Made by a program: the position numbers and the translations under genes
The notes under the pieces: model-generated
What the model was told of the DNA's origin: nothing
Database searches by the model: none
The model's input: the letters and a program-made list of their open reading frames with translations, nothing else
NCBI GenBank assembly: GCA_013205535.1
Contig: JABMMN010000011.1
Span: forward strand, 1-34,750
DNA length: 34,750 bases
DNA from: Candidatus Planktophila sp.
Lineage (GTDB): Bacteria; Actinomycetota; Actinomycetes; Nanopelagicales; Nanopelagicaceae
Direction of reading: 5' to 3'
Shown: positions 1 to 10,373 of the stretch, piece by piece
Layout: each line of letters opens with the position of its first letter
How positions within the stretch are numbered: the first letter of the stretch is position 1

Positions 1-66
1 CCGTCAGGATTGAACTGACGACCTGCGCATTACATGTGCGCTGCTCTACCACTGAGCTAGAGAGGC
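1..66 (-). tRNA. tRNA-Thr(TGT), 3' end truncated by the window edge
   Basis: Reverse complement folds as GCCTCTC TA GCTC-AGTGGTA-GAGC A GCGCA-CATGTAA-TGCGC AGGTC GTCAG-TTCAATC-CTGAC; anticodon TGT, with A at position 33. Confidence 0.8.
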
Positions 67-171
67 CTACGTGTCAACTCGTACCGATCTTTCGACCAGC
101 CGCAATTATGGCAGTGAGTTGGGTAATCTTGAAATCCGAACTGCATAGCGACCTCGGGATAGGTTGTACCA

Positions 172-1089
172 GTGAGATTAGGCGTTCTGGACGTGGGCTC
201 AAATACCATCCATCTACAGGTGATGGATGCGCATCCCGGAGCACGTCCATCGCCGACTACAAATTTTAAGGTTGAGCTACGGCTGACGCAATATCTCGAT
301 AAATCAGGTGCAATCTCAGTCGAAGGAGTCACACTCCTGCACGAGGCGATAACAAACTCAATAAGCCATGCTCATGAAAACAATGTCGATGAGATTTTGG
401 CTTTTGCTACCTCTGCCGTTCGAGATGCAAAAAATAGTTCACAGATTATCAATGAGATAAATCTGCGACACGATATCGATCTACAGATTCTCACAGGCGA
501 GGAAGAGGCGCGTATGACCTTTCTTGCAGTACGCCGATGGTTCGGATGGTCTGCAGGAAAACTTTTGATGCTAGATATCGGTGGGGGCTCGCTAGAGATC
601 GCATCTGGTATCGATGAGAACCCAGAGGCGACACTTTCACTACCGCTGGGAGCTGCGCGATTGACTCGAGACTTCCTCAGTGGTGATCCTTATTCTCCAA
701 AAGATATTAAGTTCTTAGAGGACTATGTCGTAAATAATCTTGAGGAGAAATTACCTGCAATTCTTCGCATACATGATGCCAATAACTTTATAGCTACAAG
801 TAAATCATTTCGTACTCTTGCTCGACTCTCAGGTCATTGGTTCAATGACAACCCAAAGTATTTAGAGGCTACAAATTTGGGGGCTTTGACCTCAAGACTG
901 GCACAAATGAGTGAGAAGGAGAGGGCTAATCTTCCGGGAGTTTCAGCAAGTAGGGCACAACAGATAGTTGCAGGAGCAATCGTCGCGCGCTCAGTGATGG
1001 ATGTATTAGATATCGAAAAAGTTGAGATCTGTCCGTGGGCTCTGCGCGAAGGAATCGTTTTACGAAGGTTAGATTGGCTACAAGGCTAA
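172..1089 (+). CDS. ppx: Exopolyphosphatase / Ppx-GppA phosphatase family (GTG start)
   Basis: N-terminal DVGSNTIHL and internal DIGGGSLE motifs of the Ppx/GppA family. Confidence 0.9.
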   Translation: MRLGVLDVGSNTIHLQVMDAHPGARPSPTTNFKVELRLTQYLDKSGAISVEGVTLLHEAITNSISHAHENNVDEILAFATSAVRDAKNSSQIINEINLRHDIDLQILTGEEEARMTFLAVRRWFGWSAGKLLMLDIGGGSLEIASGIDENPEATLSLPLGAARLTRDFLSGDPYSPKDIKFLEDYVVNNLEEKLPAILRIHDANNFIATSKSFRTLARLSGHWFNDNPKYLEATNLGALTSRLAQMSEKERANLPGVSASRAQQIVAGAIVARSVMDVLDIEKVEICPWALREGIVLRRLDWLQG

Positions 1090-1090
1090 A

Positions 1091-1996
1091 TCAGGTGCTC
1101 GGTGCACTCACCCAGTCGACTGCCACGATCTCACCAGCGCGCTGATGCAAGACCCAGGCCTCGGCCGGCTTTAATTCAGTGCCCAGCTCCTTGAAATTTC
1201 GCTTCCCAATCAATTTTTTGAGTATTTTCGGAAGTATCGGATTGTGGCTACACACAATGGCACTTTGCCCTCTATTCACGAGATCTTGAGCATAATCAAG
1301 AGCGGCCTCCTTATCTTTCCCATATCGATACTCACTCAAATCCTGCGAAAAAATAGGATGGATATTCAATGCACGTGTCATGGGTTCGATTGTTTCAATA
1401 CAGCGAATCGCATCGGATGAATGAACCTCAGTGATTGCATATGGCAGGTACATAGATAACATGCGTTTGGCCTGAATCTGTCCGACATGGGCTAATGGGC
1501 GATCTCCATCATCATCGCCATCCCAATCTTCCCGCCTTACCGCTTTGGCGTGACGTAGAAGGACAAGTGGCGTCGTACCAACTCCAAACTCAAGAAAAAA
1601 GTCGACGATTGACTTGTCATCATCTAGCGTCAACTTTTTACGTGCAGCGGGTGGGCTCAGCCATAAAACCTCATCAACCTCCTGGGGATTTGGTTTTCCA
1701 ACTGCATCTTCAACTGATTGGGCCGACCAGTATTTGACTAACTTTGTCAGGCCATCAACAACGTAACTGACATGGCCAAGTTCAGGTCCAAAGACGGGCG
1801 TAAATCCAGTCTCCTCCATCACTTCACGGAAGGCACATCCGATCGTCGTTTCACCTGGATCGAGCTTGCCCTTTGGTAGTGACCAATCCCCATAACGTGG
1901 ACGATGAATCAGGGCGATCTCAATCTTGTTTTTCGCATTAAAGCGCCACAAGACCGCTCCGGCGGCGAAAATCACGGGCTCTGAAGTATCAGGCAT
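1091..1996 (-). CDS. NUDIX hydrolase fused to a SixA-like histidine phosphatase domain (MutT1-like)
   Basis: NUDIX box GKLDPGETTIGCAFREVMEETGF, followed by LLRHAKAV and a C-terminal SHNP motif. Confidence 0.9.
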   Translation of the reverse strand: MPDTSEPVIFAAGAVLWRFNAKNKIEIALIHRPRYGDWSLPKGKLDPGETTIGCAFREVMEETGFTPVFGPELGHVSYVVDGLTKLVKYWSAQSVEDAVGKPNPQEVDEVLWLSPPAARKKLTLDDDKSIVDFFLEFGVGTTPLVLLRHAKAVRREDWDGDDDGDRPLAHVGQIQAKRMLSMYLPYAITEVHSSDAIRCIETIEPMTRALNIHPIFSQDLSEYRYGKDKEAALDYAQDLVNRGQSAIVCSHNPILPKILKKLIGKRNFKELGTELKPAEAWVLHQRAGEIVAVDWVSAPST

Positions 1997-4069
1997 CTAT
2001 CGATTCCTCCTGTAATACTCGATCAAAACTGCATGCACGTCAGCACGGGCTTTACCTTTGTCATCAGAGCTCTTTCTAGACCAGTCTGTCCCGGTCAAAC
2101 TCCAACTCGATGTCTGGTCAGAGAGGCCAAGATCTAGAATCTCTTGCAACCTTTGTTGGTGCTCTTTTCTATCGATTCGAATAAGACTCTCTACGCGGCG
2201 ATCTAAATTTCTTCCCATCAGATCGGCGCTACCTATCCAGTACTCGTCCTTACCAGCGTTTGTGAAGTGGTAGATCCGGGAGTGCTCGAGGAAGCGACCT
2301 AACACAGATTTGACGGTGATGTTCTCAGAAAGTCCTGGGATACCAGGTTGTACTGCACAGATTCCACGAATCAAAAGTCTGATTTTAACTCCCGCGCCAG
2401 ATGCCTCATATAACTTGGTAACAAAAACCTCATCTAAAATCGAGTTGAGCTTTAGCTCTATCCCCGCAGGCTTACCCGACTTTGCATTATTGATTTCATT
2501 ATCGATACGTTCGATGATTCCAGAGCGCAATGTTCGGGGCGCTACAAGCAAACGCGAGTACGTCGATTGTGGTGCAAATCCAGAGAGTTGATTGAATAAC
2601 TTTGTGAGATCATCAGTGAGCTCGGGGTCGGCGCTCAGGAGTCCTAAATCCTCATACATGCGCGCCGTCTTTGGATGGTAATTACCAGTACCAACGTGAC
2701 AGTAGCGCCGAAGACCCTGTGCTTCATCCCGGATGATGAGTGAGAGTTTTGCATGTGTCTTCAGACCCATCAATCCATAAACGACGTGCACACCAGCGGC
2801 CTCGAGCTTTCGAGCCCACCGCACATTTGCCTGCTCATCAAAGCGAGCTCGAATCTCAATGACGGCTAGTACCTGCTTGCCTGCCTCAGCGGCCTCAATC
2901 AGTGCCTCGATGATGGGGGAGTCACCCGATGTGCGATACAGAGTCTGCTTAATCGCTAGAACATGAGGGTCTTGGGCCGCACTCTGCACGAATCGTAGAA
3001 CCGATGAAGTGAATGATTCATAAGGGTGATGCAACAAAATCTCACCTTGTCGAATAGCGGCAAAGAACAGATCCGTATCCAGTGGATCGACCTCTGATAG
3101 GGCATGGGCACTTGCAGATGAGAATCTCTCAAATTTGAGCCTAGCAATTCCAATATCGGCAATCTTGTGTAAGGCGGTGAGATCTAGCGGTAATGCAGAG
3201 GGAATAATATTTTCCTCAGCGATCCCTAACTGGCTTGCTAGTCGATCTACTAATCGAGCATCGACACCAGTTTCAATCTCAAGTCGTACGGGAGGACCAA
3301 AACGCCGACGAGCTAACTCTGCCTCTAGAGTAAGTAAAATATCCTCCGACTCGTCCTCATCGAGTTCGATATCTTGATTTCGTGTCACCCGAAACATGTA
3401 GTGGGCATCGATAGTCATGCCTGGAAAAAGTGTATGTAGATTATTTGCTATAATCTCTTCAATCGAGATAAATCGGTTGAGGCTATTTTTTTCCGTCGCA
3501 ATAAATCGTGGCAGAATCTCCGGGACCTTCACGCGAGCAAAGAACTCTTCTTGTGTCTGCGGATTCTTCATAATCACTGCTAAGTTCAGAGAAAGCCCCG
3601 AAATATATGGAAATGGGTGTGATGGGTCAACGGCAAGGGGTGTCAAAACTGGAAAGATTCGCTCTTCGAATAATTTATCCACATATAAGCGCTCAATCTC
3701 ATTGAGAGTGCCCCATTGCACGAATTCAATACCCTCGACCTTGAGTTGTGGAATCAAATCATCATGCAGGCTTTTGTAGGCACGAGCCACTAACTCCCGA
3801 GTCTTTGTTGAGATCTGTCCCATGAGATCTTGTGGAGTAATTCCGGCAACATTAGGAGCAGTTATCTGATTTTCAATCTTGCTCATGAGAGTTGCGACAC
3901 GAACCATGAAAAACTCATCGAGATTTGAGGAAAATATCGCCAAAAAACGTAGACGTTCGAGAAGTGGTAGCGCGGAGTCCTCGGCTAGCTCTAAGACCCT
4001 TTGGTCAAAGGCGAGCCAACTGATCTCTCGATCCGTCACGTGCTCGAACTTCACGAAAAGATTCTCCAA
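1997..4069 (-). CDS. ppk1: Polyphosphate kinase 1
   Basis: 690 aa; DREISWLAFDQRVLELA, LIEAAEAGKQVLAVIEIRARFDE, GLKTHAKLSLI and HVGTGNYH motifs. Confidence 0.95.
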   Translation of the reverse strand: MENLFVKFEHVTDREISWLAFDQRVLELAEDSALPLLERLRFLAIFSSNLDEFFMVRVATLMSKIENQITAPNVAGITPQDLMGQISTKTRELVARAYKSLHDDLIPQLKVEGIEFVQWGTLNEIERLYVDKLFEERIFPVLTPLAVDPSHPFPYISGLSLNLAVIMKNPQTQEEFFARVKVPEILPRFIATEKNSLNRFISIEEIIANNLHTLFPGMTIDAHYMFRVTRNQDIELDEDESEDILLTLEAELARRRFGPPVRLEIETGVDARLVDRLASQLGIAEENIIPSALPLDLTALHKIADIGIARLKFERFSSASAHALSEVDPLDTDLFFAAIRQGEILLHHPYESFTSSVLRFVQSAAQDPHVLAIKQTLYRTSGDSPIIEALIEAAEAGKQVLAVIEIRARFDEQANVRWARKLEAAGVHVVYGLMGLKTHAKLSLIIRDEAQGLRRYCHVGTGNYHPKTARMYEDLGLLSADPELTDDLTKLFNQLSGFAPQSTYSRLLVAPRTLRSGIIERIDNEINNAKSGKPAGIELKLNSILDEVFVTKLYEASGAGVKIRLLIRGICAVQPGIPGLSENITVKSVLGRFLEHSRIYHFTNAGKDEYWIGSADLMGRNLDRRVESLIRIDRKEHQQRLQEILDLGLSDQTSSWSLTGTDWSRKSSDDKGKARADVHAVLIEYYRRNR

Positions 4070-4162
4070 TTACAGTATGAATGGGGGATGGCTAGCCTAT
4101 GACCAATGGGCTAAAGCACAAAAATTTCACCCGCATCTACGCTGGCTGGCAGAATGTGACCC

Positions 4163-7100
4163 GTGATCACGAACTATTGGATGAGCCCTGAGACGACATC
4201 GCTCAATCGCCTTCCAATGCTCAATATCGAGCACCTTGAAAAGATCTCACTTGATGGCACTTGGCGTTTCCAACTCCTTCGCAATCCTCTCGCTCGTCTT
4301 GGAAAGAAATGGTCATCAATTCCCGTCCCCGGTTTATGGACGATGCAGCCAGAGAGTGATGTCTTTTTTGATAAACCTATGTATACAAATGTGCAGATGC
4401 CCTTTGAAGAACAACCTCCATATGTGCCAGAGGAGAACCCTCATGGTGTGTACGAGCGAGATTTTGACATACCAGAGAGCTGGCGAGATAAACGCATAGT
4501 GCTTCACCTTGGTGGCTACGAGTCCGTTGCCCTTATCTATATCAATGGCATGCAAGTTGGACTTACAAAAGATTCAAGACTTGCCGCAGAGTTTGATGTT
4601 ACAAAGTTCGTATACCCAGGTTCGAATGTGATCCGTATCGATGTGACGAAATGGTCAGATGCCACTTTTATTGAGGATCAAGATCAATGGTGGCATGGGG
4701 GGATCACCCGCTCAGTCAAGCTCTTTGCAACGAATAAGGTTTTTATCGAACGTTTTTATACGACGGCGGGTCTTGATCAAGATCGCACCACCGGAACCCT
4801 AAATATCCGTGCACATATTGCTAGCATCGAGAATCTATCGATTGATGGATACTCCCTTCGCATATCTATCGAGGAGCTAGCAAAAGTTAAAGGCTCTGAA
4901 TTAGAGGCAACGATAAAAAGTTTCATAGCTCCCCTATGGACAGAGCGTGATGAAAAACTCAAGCGCAGAAGTGACGAGTATTTTCATGGCAGGTTCTGGC
5001 ATGGAGATATGCCCGAGGATGCACGACGCGCCATCGCAGAGAACGAGCCCTGGCCCGCTGGAGCAATCGAGTTCGACACCACTATCTCAAAGGTAAAAGC
5101 CTGGTCTGCAGAGAGCCCTCATCTCTATACCCTGCACATCGAATTAGTGGATCCCACAGGCGCTGTTATTGAGGTCTCACAACAAAAAATCGGTTTTCGC
5201 TCAGTTGTTATCGATGGACAAGAGCTCCTAATAAATGGTGCACCAGTTATCTTCTACGGCATCAACCGTCATGATTTCAACCGCTTTACTGGACGTGCCT
5301 TGACTCGTGAAGATATGCGTGAGGATTTACTCGAACTCAAGCGCTGGAACTTCAACGCTGTGCGTACATCGCACTATCCCAATGATGCAGCCTTCCTTGA
5401 TCTATGTGATGAGCTTGGTTTTTATGTGATCGGCGAGGCCAATATCGAGTCGCATGCCTTTATCTCATCGATCTGTAATGATCCAAAGTATCTGAGCGCC
5501 TTTGTGGATCGGGTAGGCCGCATGATCGCCCGTGATATCCATCATCCCGCTGCAGTCTTATGGTCACTTGGAAATGAATCAGGTGCTGGGACTAATCACG
5601 AGGCCGCTGCAGCCTATGCACGTGCCTTCGATCCCACGCGCCCACTGCACTATGAAGGTGGGATCCGAGGCAACTGGATGGGTAGTCACTCACTCACAGA
5701 TGTAATCGCGCCGATGTATCCAAACATCAGTGCAATCAAGGAATATGCGAACTCTAAAAAAGCCGATCGCCCGTTGATCATGTGCGAGTACTCGCATGCA
5801 ATGGGAAACTCTAATGGCACTCTGGCTGAGTACTGGGAGACCATTGAATCGACTCACGGCCTTCAGGGCGGCTTCATTTGGGAGTTTTGGGATCACGCTC
5901 CTGTGCAGACGATGCCCGATGGCAGTACACGTAATGCATACGGTGGAGATTATGGCGAGAGCAAACACGACGGTAATTTCTGTTGTGATGGAATGGTCTT
6001 TCCAGATCGCACGGCAAAGCCTGCTATGCATGAGTTCAAAGCCATTGCAGCCCCAGCCAATATCAGTGCAGTAAAGGCATCTCTTGGTAGTTTCACAATT
6101 TTCAATAAGCAATTCTTCAAGGATCTCAGTGAGTACGAACTCACTTGGTCTATCACTCGTGATGGGCTGATTACCGATAGTGGGCGTGTGAGGCTTCCCA
6201 AAGTTGGCCCGCGTAAAACTATTTCCTTCATAGTAAAATCTCAACTTTTGAATAAACCAGATGGCCTAGGTGAGCGCTTTATTAACTTCCATATTATACG
6301 TATCGCAAGTACTGCATGGGCACCGGCCATGAGTGAAGTTGGTTGGAACCAGATGCCACTTCCATCACGGGCTCTGAAAGTGAGAACGACTAAGAGTTCA
6401 GAGTTATTTACTGATGTGATCGATGGATATGGTCAAATTCTCATGCCATATGGAGCTTTAGCACCTGTTCTATCGCTGTGGCGTGCCCCGACTGATAACG
6501 ATCGAATCGGACATATCGCAACTAAGTGGAGCCGTTGGGGTTTGCGCGATATCGATCGTAGCGATTGTGTTATCTCTCAAAATAGCTCCCGTGCCATAAT
6601 CACAAATACTTGGCAGACGAGTACTGGTCTTATCATCAAACATAAACAAGTGGTAACTCCTGTAGCCGATGGCTTTAGGGTTAAAGAGAGCGTTGTACTG
6701 CCTAAGCAGTTGGATGATGTTGCACGTGTTGGAATCAACTTTGAGCTCGATGGCCAACTATCTGATCTCACATGGTTTGGATCGGGTCCTCACGAGTCAT
6801 ATCCTGATCGAAAGATCGCACCGATAGGTCGCTATGTCTCAACCGTGGCCAGTCAATATATTCCATACGTGCGACCACAGGAAAATGGTGGACACAACGC
6901 AGTTCGTTGGATTGAACTCACAGAATCATCTGGACGTGGGCTTCGAATCGCCTTTTCTCGCCCGCTTCAAGTCTCTGTGACGCCTCACCGCAGCGTTGAT
7001 CTCGCCGATGCCACTCATGATGTAGAGGTAAAAGCGTGTGGTAACACTGTCGTACATATTGATGGCGCTCACCGTGGAGTTGGTACTGCCTCTTGTGGGC

Positions 7101-7171
7101 CTGACACTCTTGCCAAGTATGTGATTAGGCCCGGTCTGCATTCATGGGAGTGGACAGTCACCTCAATCTAA
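4163..7171 (+). CDS. Glycoside hydrolase family 2 beta-galactosidase (LacZ-like); start may be ATG downstream
   Basis: 1002 aa; SLGNESGAGTNH acid/base motif, MCEYSHAMGNSNG nucleophile motif, C-terminal beta-gal small-chain-like domain. Confidence 0.93.
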   Translation: MITNYWMSPETTSLNRLPMLNIEHLEKISLDGTWRFQLLRNPLARLGKKWSSIPVPGLWTMQPESDVFFDKPMYTNVQMPFEEQPPYVPEENPHGVYERDFDIPESWRDKRIVLHLGGYESVALIYINGMQVGLTKDSRLAAEFDVTKFVYPGSNVIRIDVTKWSDATFIEDQDQWWHGGITRSVKLFATNKVFIERFYTTAGLDQDRTTGTLNIRAHIASIENLSIDGYSLRISIEELAKVKGSELEATIKSFIAPLWTERDEKLKRRSDEYFHGRFWHGDMPEDARRAIAENEPWPAGAIEFDTTISKVKAWSAESPHLYTLHIELVDPTGAVIEVSQQKIGFRSVVIDGQELLINGAPVIFYGINRHDFNRFTGRALTREDMREDLLELKRWNFNAVRTSHYPNDAAFLDLCDELGFYVIGEANIESHAFISSICNDPKYLSAFVDRVGRMIARDIHHPAAVLWSLGNESGAGTNHEAAAAYARAFDPTRPLHYEGGIRGNWMGSHSLTDVIAPMYPNISAIKEYANSKKADRPLIMCEYSHAMGNSNGTLAEYWETIESTHGLQGGFIWEFWDHAPVQTMPDGSTRNAYGGDYGESKHDGNFCCDGMVFPDRTAKPAMHEFKAIAAPANISAVKASLGSFTIFNKQFFKDLSEYELTWSITRDGLITDSGRVRLPKVGPRKTISFIVKSQLLNKPDGLGERFINFHIIRIASTAWAPAMSEVGWNQMPLPSRALKVRTTKSSELFTDVIDGYGQILMPYGALAPVLSLWRAPTDNDRIGHIATKWSRWGLRDIDRSDCVISQNSSRAIITNTWQTSTGLIIKHKQVVTPVADGFRVKESVVLPKQLDDVARVGINFELDGQLSDLTWFGSGPHESYPDRKIAPIGRYVSTVASQYIPYVRPQENGGHNAVRWIELTESSGRGLRIAFSRPLQVSVTPHRSVDLADATHDVEVKACGNTVVHIDGAHRGVGTASCGPDTLAKYVIRPGLHSWEWTVTSI

Positions 7172-7951
7172 ATGCGATAACGGCCAATGAATCGCAGTGG
7201 GATATTTGCAACTACGTCCATCTCCCGATGACTTACCCCGCGAGCGGCGCCACATCCATGGCAGAGCAAAGGTAATAAACCACATCACCTTCACAAATAT
7301 ACGTAATGCTCTTGGCTTTGCTTTGACATATGGCAATGGATCTTGCCACGACGGATCAAATGGAAGTTTGAGAAGTTGAAGGATCGCTTGAGCGACACGA
7401 TAGTGGCCCTCCTTGTTCAGATGGAGCCGATCAAAGGCCAGGAATCTTGTATCACTAAATACGATCTCATCATTGGCATCGGCGATGATTGCACCGACCT
7501 CAGCGCCAACTGAGAGGACGTTGTTATTAAAATCTCTGAAGCGTTGCTCCCACATCGTGGCAAGACGACCCTTATTTCCTGTGCGCTCTAAGACAGTAGA
7601 TAAAATTATTGTGGCACCTGATGCCGCCAAGCGACGCACCGCCGCCGAATATAGAGGCAAGACGGTCTCGGATTCATAGCGTGGGCGGATGACATCATTG
7701 GCACCGGCATGGAAAGAGATGAGAGTATCTGGACCAGTGACTTGGGCGATCGCCGCATCAATCTGTTCAGCGACAACTTGGTGCACTAATTTTCCACGAA
7801 TCGCCAAATTGGCATACGTAAAATCTGGGTGGTGTTGAGTCATGACATCAGCGACTCGATCGGCCCATCCACGGTAGTTTCCATATTTTTTCTCATCGCA
7901 CATACCTTCGGTGTATGAGTCACCCAAGACGATTAAACGTTGATAGTTCAC
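7163..7951 (-). CDS. SGNH/GDSL hydrolase
   Basis: VLGDSYTEG block I, HAGANDV block III, DRLHLNKEGH block V. Confidence 0.9.
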   Translation of the reverse strand: MNYQRLIVLGDSYTEGMCDEKKYGNYRGWADRVADVMTQHHPDFTYANLAIRGKLVHQVVAEQIDAAIAQVTGPDTLISFHAGANDVIRPRYESETVLPLYSAAVRRLAASGATIILSTVLERTGNKGRLATMWEQRFRDFNNNVLSVGAEVGAIIADANDEIVFSDTRFLAFDRLHLNKEGHYRVAQAILQLLKLPFDPSWQDPLPYVKAKPRALRIFVKVMWFITFALPWMWRRSRGKSSGDGRSCKYPTAIHWPLSHLD

Positions 7952-7956
7952 TGCAA

Positions 7957-8961
7957 TTAACCCTTACGGCGTGCCTGGTCTATGAAAAAGAGTGCGATCG
8001 CCGTTGCAACACTGGCGTTGAGGGATTCAGTGGTTGCACTGATTGGAATCGAGATCACAAGATCGCATTTCTCGCGGGTTAGACGTGCAAGACCCTTGCC
8101 CTCACTGCCCACGATGATCATGAGCGGCTCGGATGCGATCTTGATAGTGCCAATGAGCTCCTCGGACTCACCATCTAGGCCTAGGACGAAGAGCCCCTCT
8201 TTCTTTGCTGCATCGATCGTGCGGGCAAGGTTTGTCACTTGTGCAATAGGTAAGCGCGCTGCAGCACCAGATGATGCCTTCCATGCCGATGCTGTCATCG
8301 ATGCCGCACGGCGCTCGGTCATTAGAACCCCCGCTGCGCCAAATGCCGCCGCACTTCGGATGATCGCACCTAAGTTACGGGGATCTGTCACACCATCGAG
8401 TGCGACGATGAGTGCTGGATGTTGTGCACGCTGCATGATCTCTTCATAACTTGAGTATTGAAAGGGCTTGATTGCAAGAATTATCCCCTGACTATTGGGA
8501 GAGATTCCCTCGACCTCTGCGCGGTGTGCCTCGCGGATAGGAAGTCCAAGATGTAGCGCCAACTTCAATGATTCAGCGACGCGATCATCGACCTCGATAC
8601 TGCGCGCTACTAATAATTCAGTTGATGGAACACTCTCGCGCAACGCCTCAAGGACAGCGTTGCGACCTGCAACGATCTCACCACGTGGTCTATCACCACG
8701 CGCAGGACGCGCTGAGCGCATCTCCTTGCCATCACTTCCTCCACTTGTGACCCGACCAGCACCACGAGCAGAGGTTTTACTAGAACTTTTTTTCACAGCG
8801 GCTTTTTTACGCTTTGCTGCGGCGTGATACGGGCGATCTTCAGCCTTGGGGGTTGGCCCTTTCCCACTCAGCCGTTTCTTGTTCTTTCCACCCGTGCCAC
8901 CGGCCGGTCCTTTTTTCGATGCACGGATTGCGCCCTTACGGGATGAATTGCCGGCCATCAT
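7957..8961 (-). CDS. rlmB: 23S rRNA (guanosine-2'-O-)-methyltransferase RlmB / TrmH family with a basic N-terminal extension
   Basis: SpoU/TrmH motifs DGVTDPRNLGAIIRSAAAFGAAGV, IIVGSEGKGL, ISIPISATTESLNASVATAI. Likely starts at the ATG overlapping the cysS stop; the ORF track extends to 8985. Confidence 0.92.
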   Translation of the reverse strand: MMAGNSSRKGAIRASKKGPAGGTGGKNKKRLSGKGPTPKAEDRPYHAAAKRKKAAVKKSSSKTSARGAGRVTSGGSDGKEMRSARPARGDRPRGEIVAGRNAVLEALRESVPSTELLVARSIEVDDRVAESLKLALHLGLPIREAHRAEVEGISPNSQGIILAIKPFQYSSYEEIMQRAQHPALIVALDGVTDPRNLGAIIRSAAAFGAAGVLMTERRAASMTASAWKASSGAAARLPIAQVTNLARTIDAAKKEGLFVLGLDGESEELIGTIKIASEPLMIIVGSEGKGLARLTREKCDLVISIPISATTESLNASVATAIALFFIDQARRKG

Positions 8962-10364
8962 TAACTCTTTTCCATCATCGACCAACGTGGCCCTTGTGCA
9001 GTGTCCTCAATTGTAATTCCTAATGCCAATAGCCCGTCTCGGATTGCATCAGATGCTGCAAAATCCTTACGCTCACGTGCAGCTGCACGCTGCGCAAGAG
9101 CCAACTTCACCACACCATCCATGGCCTGAGTTAAATCCTCGCAGGCGTTGGCACTGAAGTGAGTATCAAAAGGATCACAGCCCAAAATTTCCAGTGCGCC
9201 ACGGATCTCACTGGCGTTTTTAGATATTGCAGCCTTGTTTGTATCGGTGATCCCTTGATTTCCAAGGCGCAGATTCTGCGAGATAGTGGCAAGGGCTGCA
9301 GGCACCGCTAAATCATCATCCATAGCGGCGGCAAATTCCTCACTGATGACACACTCTGGTATTTCACCCAGAAGCTCTGCCGAGCGCTTAAGAAAACTCT
9401 CTATGCGTCGAAATGCGATGGCCGACTCATCAAGGGCGCCTTGAGAATATTCGAGCATTGAGCGGTAATGCGCGCTGCCTAAATACCAGCGTAGTTCGAT
9501 TCCACGCACACGCTGCACTATCTTTTCTACGAGTAGTGAGTTACCGAGTGACTTGCTCATCTTCTCACCAGACTGTGTGACCCATGCGTTATGCATCCAG
9601 CGCGCAGCAAATCCATATCCCGCCGCCTCTGATTGGGCGATCTCATTCTCGTGATGTGGAAAAATCAAATCTAAGCCACCACCATGTATGTCAAAGCTCT
9701 CACCTAAGTAAGCATGTGCCATCGCCGAACACTCAAGGTGCCATCCCGGCCGGCCGGCTCCCCATGGTGTTGGCCATGATGGCTCACCTGGCTTGGCGGC
9801 CTTCCATAGTGCAAAGTCATGTGGATCTCGCTTCATTGAGGCGATACCCTCGCCATCGCTAGCCGATAAAAGATCATCGATACGTTGGCCAGAGAGTATT
9901 AAATAACGAGCTAATTTCCGGACCTCTAGATAGACATCGCCATTACCTGGGGCATAGGCCGAACCGTTATCGATGAGGATCTGCATCAACTCAATCATCT
10001 GAGTGATATGGCCCGTCGCCCGAGGTTCATAAGTTGGGGGCATGACATTGAGCGCATCAAAGGCGACGCTGAATTCACGCTCATACTTCATCGCCAGCGC
10101 CCACCAGGCCATATCTTCATGGCCCGCCTTATGCAAAATCTTGTCATCGATATCTGTGACGTTACGGATCAAGCTCACTTTGTATCCAGATGAGATGAGC
10201 CAACGACGCAGAATATCGAAGTTGACTGCGCTGCGAATATGACCGATATGAGGAGATGCCTGCACTGTTGCACCACATACATAGATCGAGACTTCACCAC
10301 TCTTTATGGGAGCAAATTCACTCACAGAGCGCGTTGCAGTGTCGTATAAGTTGAGAGCAGACAT
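8961..10364 (-). CDS. cysS: Cysteinyl-tRNA synthetase
   Basis: YVCGATVQASPHIGHIRS, HGGGLDLIFPHHENEIAQ and KMSKS motifs. Confidence 0.95.
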   Translation of the reverse strand: MSALNLYDTATRSVSEFAPIKSGEVSIYVCGATVQASPHIGHIRSAVNFDILRRWLISSGYKVSLIRNVTDIDDKILHKAGHEDMAWWALAMKYEREFSVAFDALNVMPPTYEPRATGHITQMIELMQILIDNGSAYAPGNGDVYLEVRKLARYLILSGQRIDDLLSASDGEGIASMKRDPHDFALWKAAKPGEPSWPTPWGAGRPGWHLECSAMAHAYLGESFDIHGGGLDLIFPHHENEIAQSEAAGYGFAARWMHNAWVTQSGEKMSKSLGNSLLVEKIVQRVRGIELRWYLGSAHYRSMLEYSQGALDESAIAFRRIESFLKRSAELLGEIPECVISEEFAAAMDDDLAVPAALATISQNLRLGNQGITDTNKAAISKNASEIRGALEILGCDPFDTHFSANACEDLTQAMDGVVKLALAQRAAARERKDFAASDAIRDGLLALGITIEDTAQGPRWSMMEKS

Positions 10365-10373
10365 TTCTTAATT

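Noticed and set aside
2072-2083. CTTTCTAGACCA, a 9/12 match to the dre-type operator core
   Set aside because: Lies within the ppk1 coding sequence; shows that 9/12 matches occur by chance, so only the intergenic cluster in the island was reported.
5690-6244. 184-aa minus ORF within the GH2 gene
   Set aside because: Antisense of a well-supported beta-galactosidase; no recognisable motifs.
8689-8703. GTGGTCTATCACCAC palindrome
   Set aside because: Inside the rlmB coding region; regular codon usage explains it.
7982-8827. Long plus-strand ORFs opposite rlmB (155 and 110 aa)
   Set aside because: Shadow ORFs of a clearly coding minus-strand gene, with low-complexity Ala/Arg/Ser composition.
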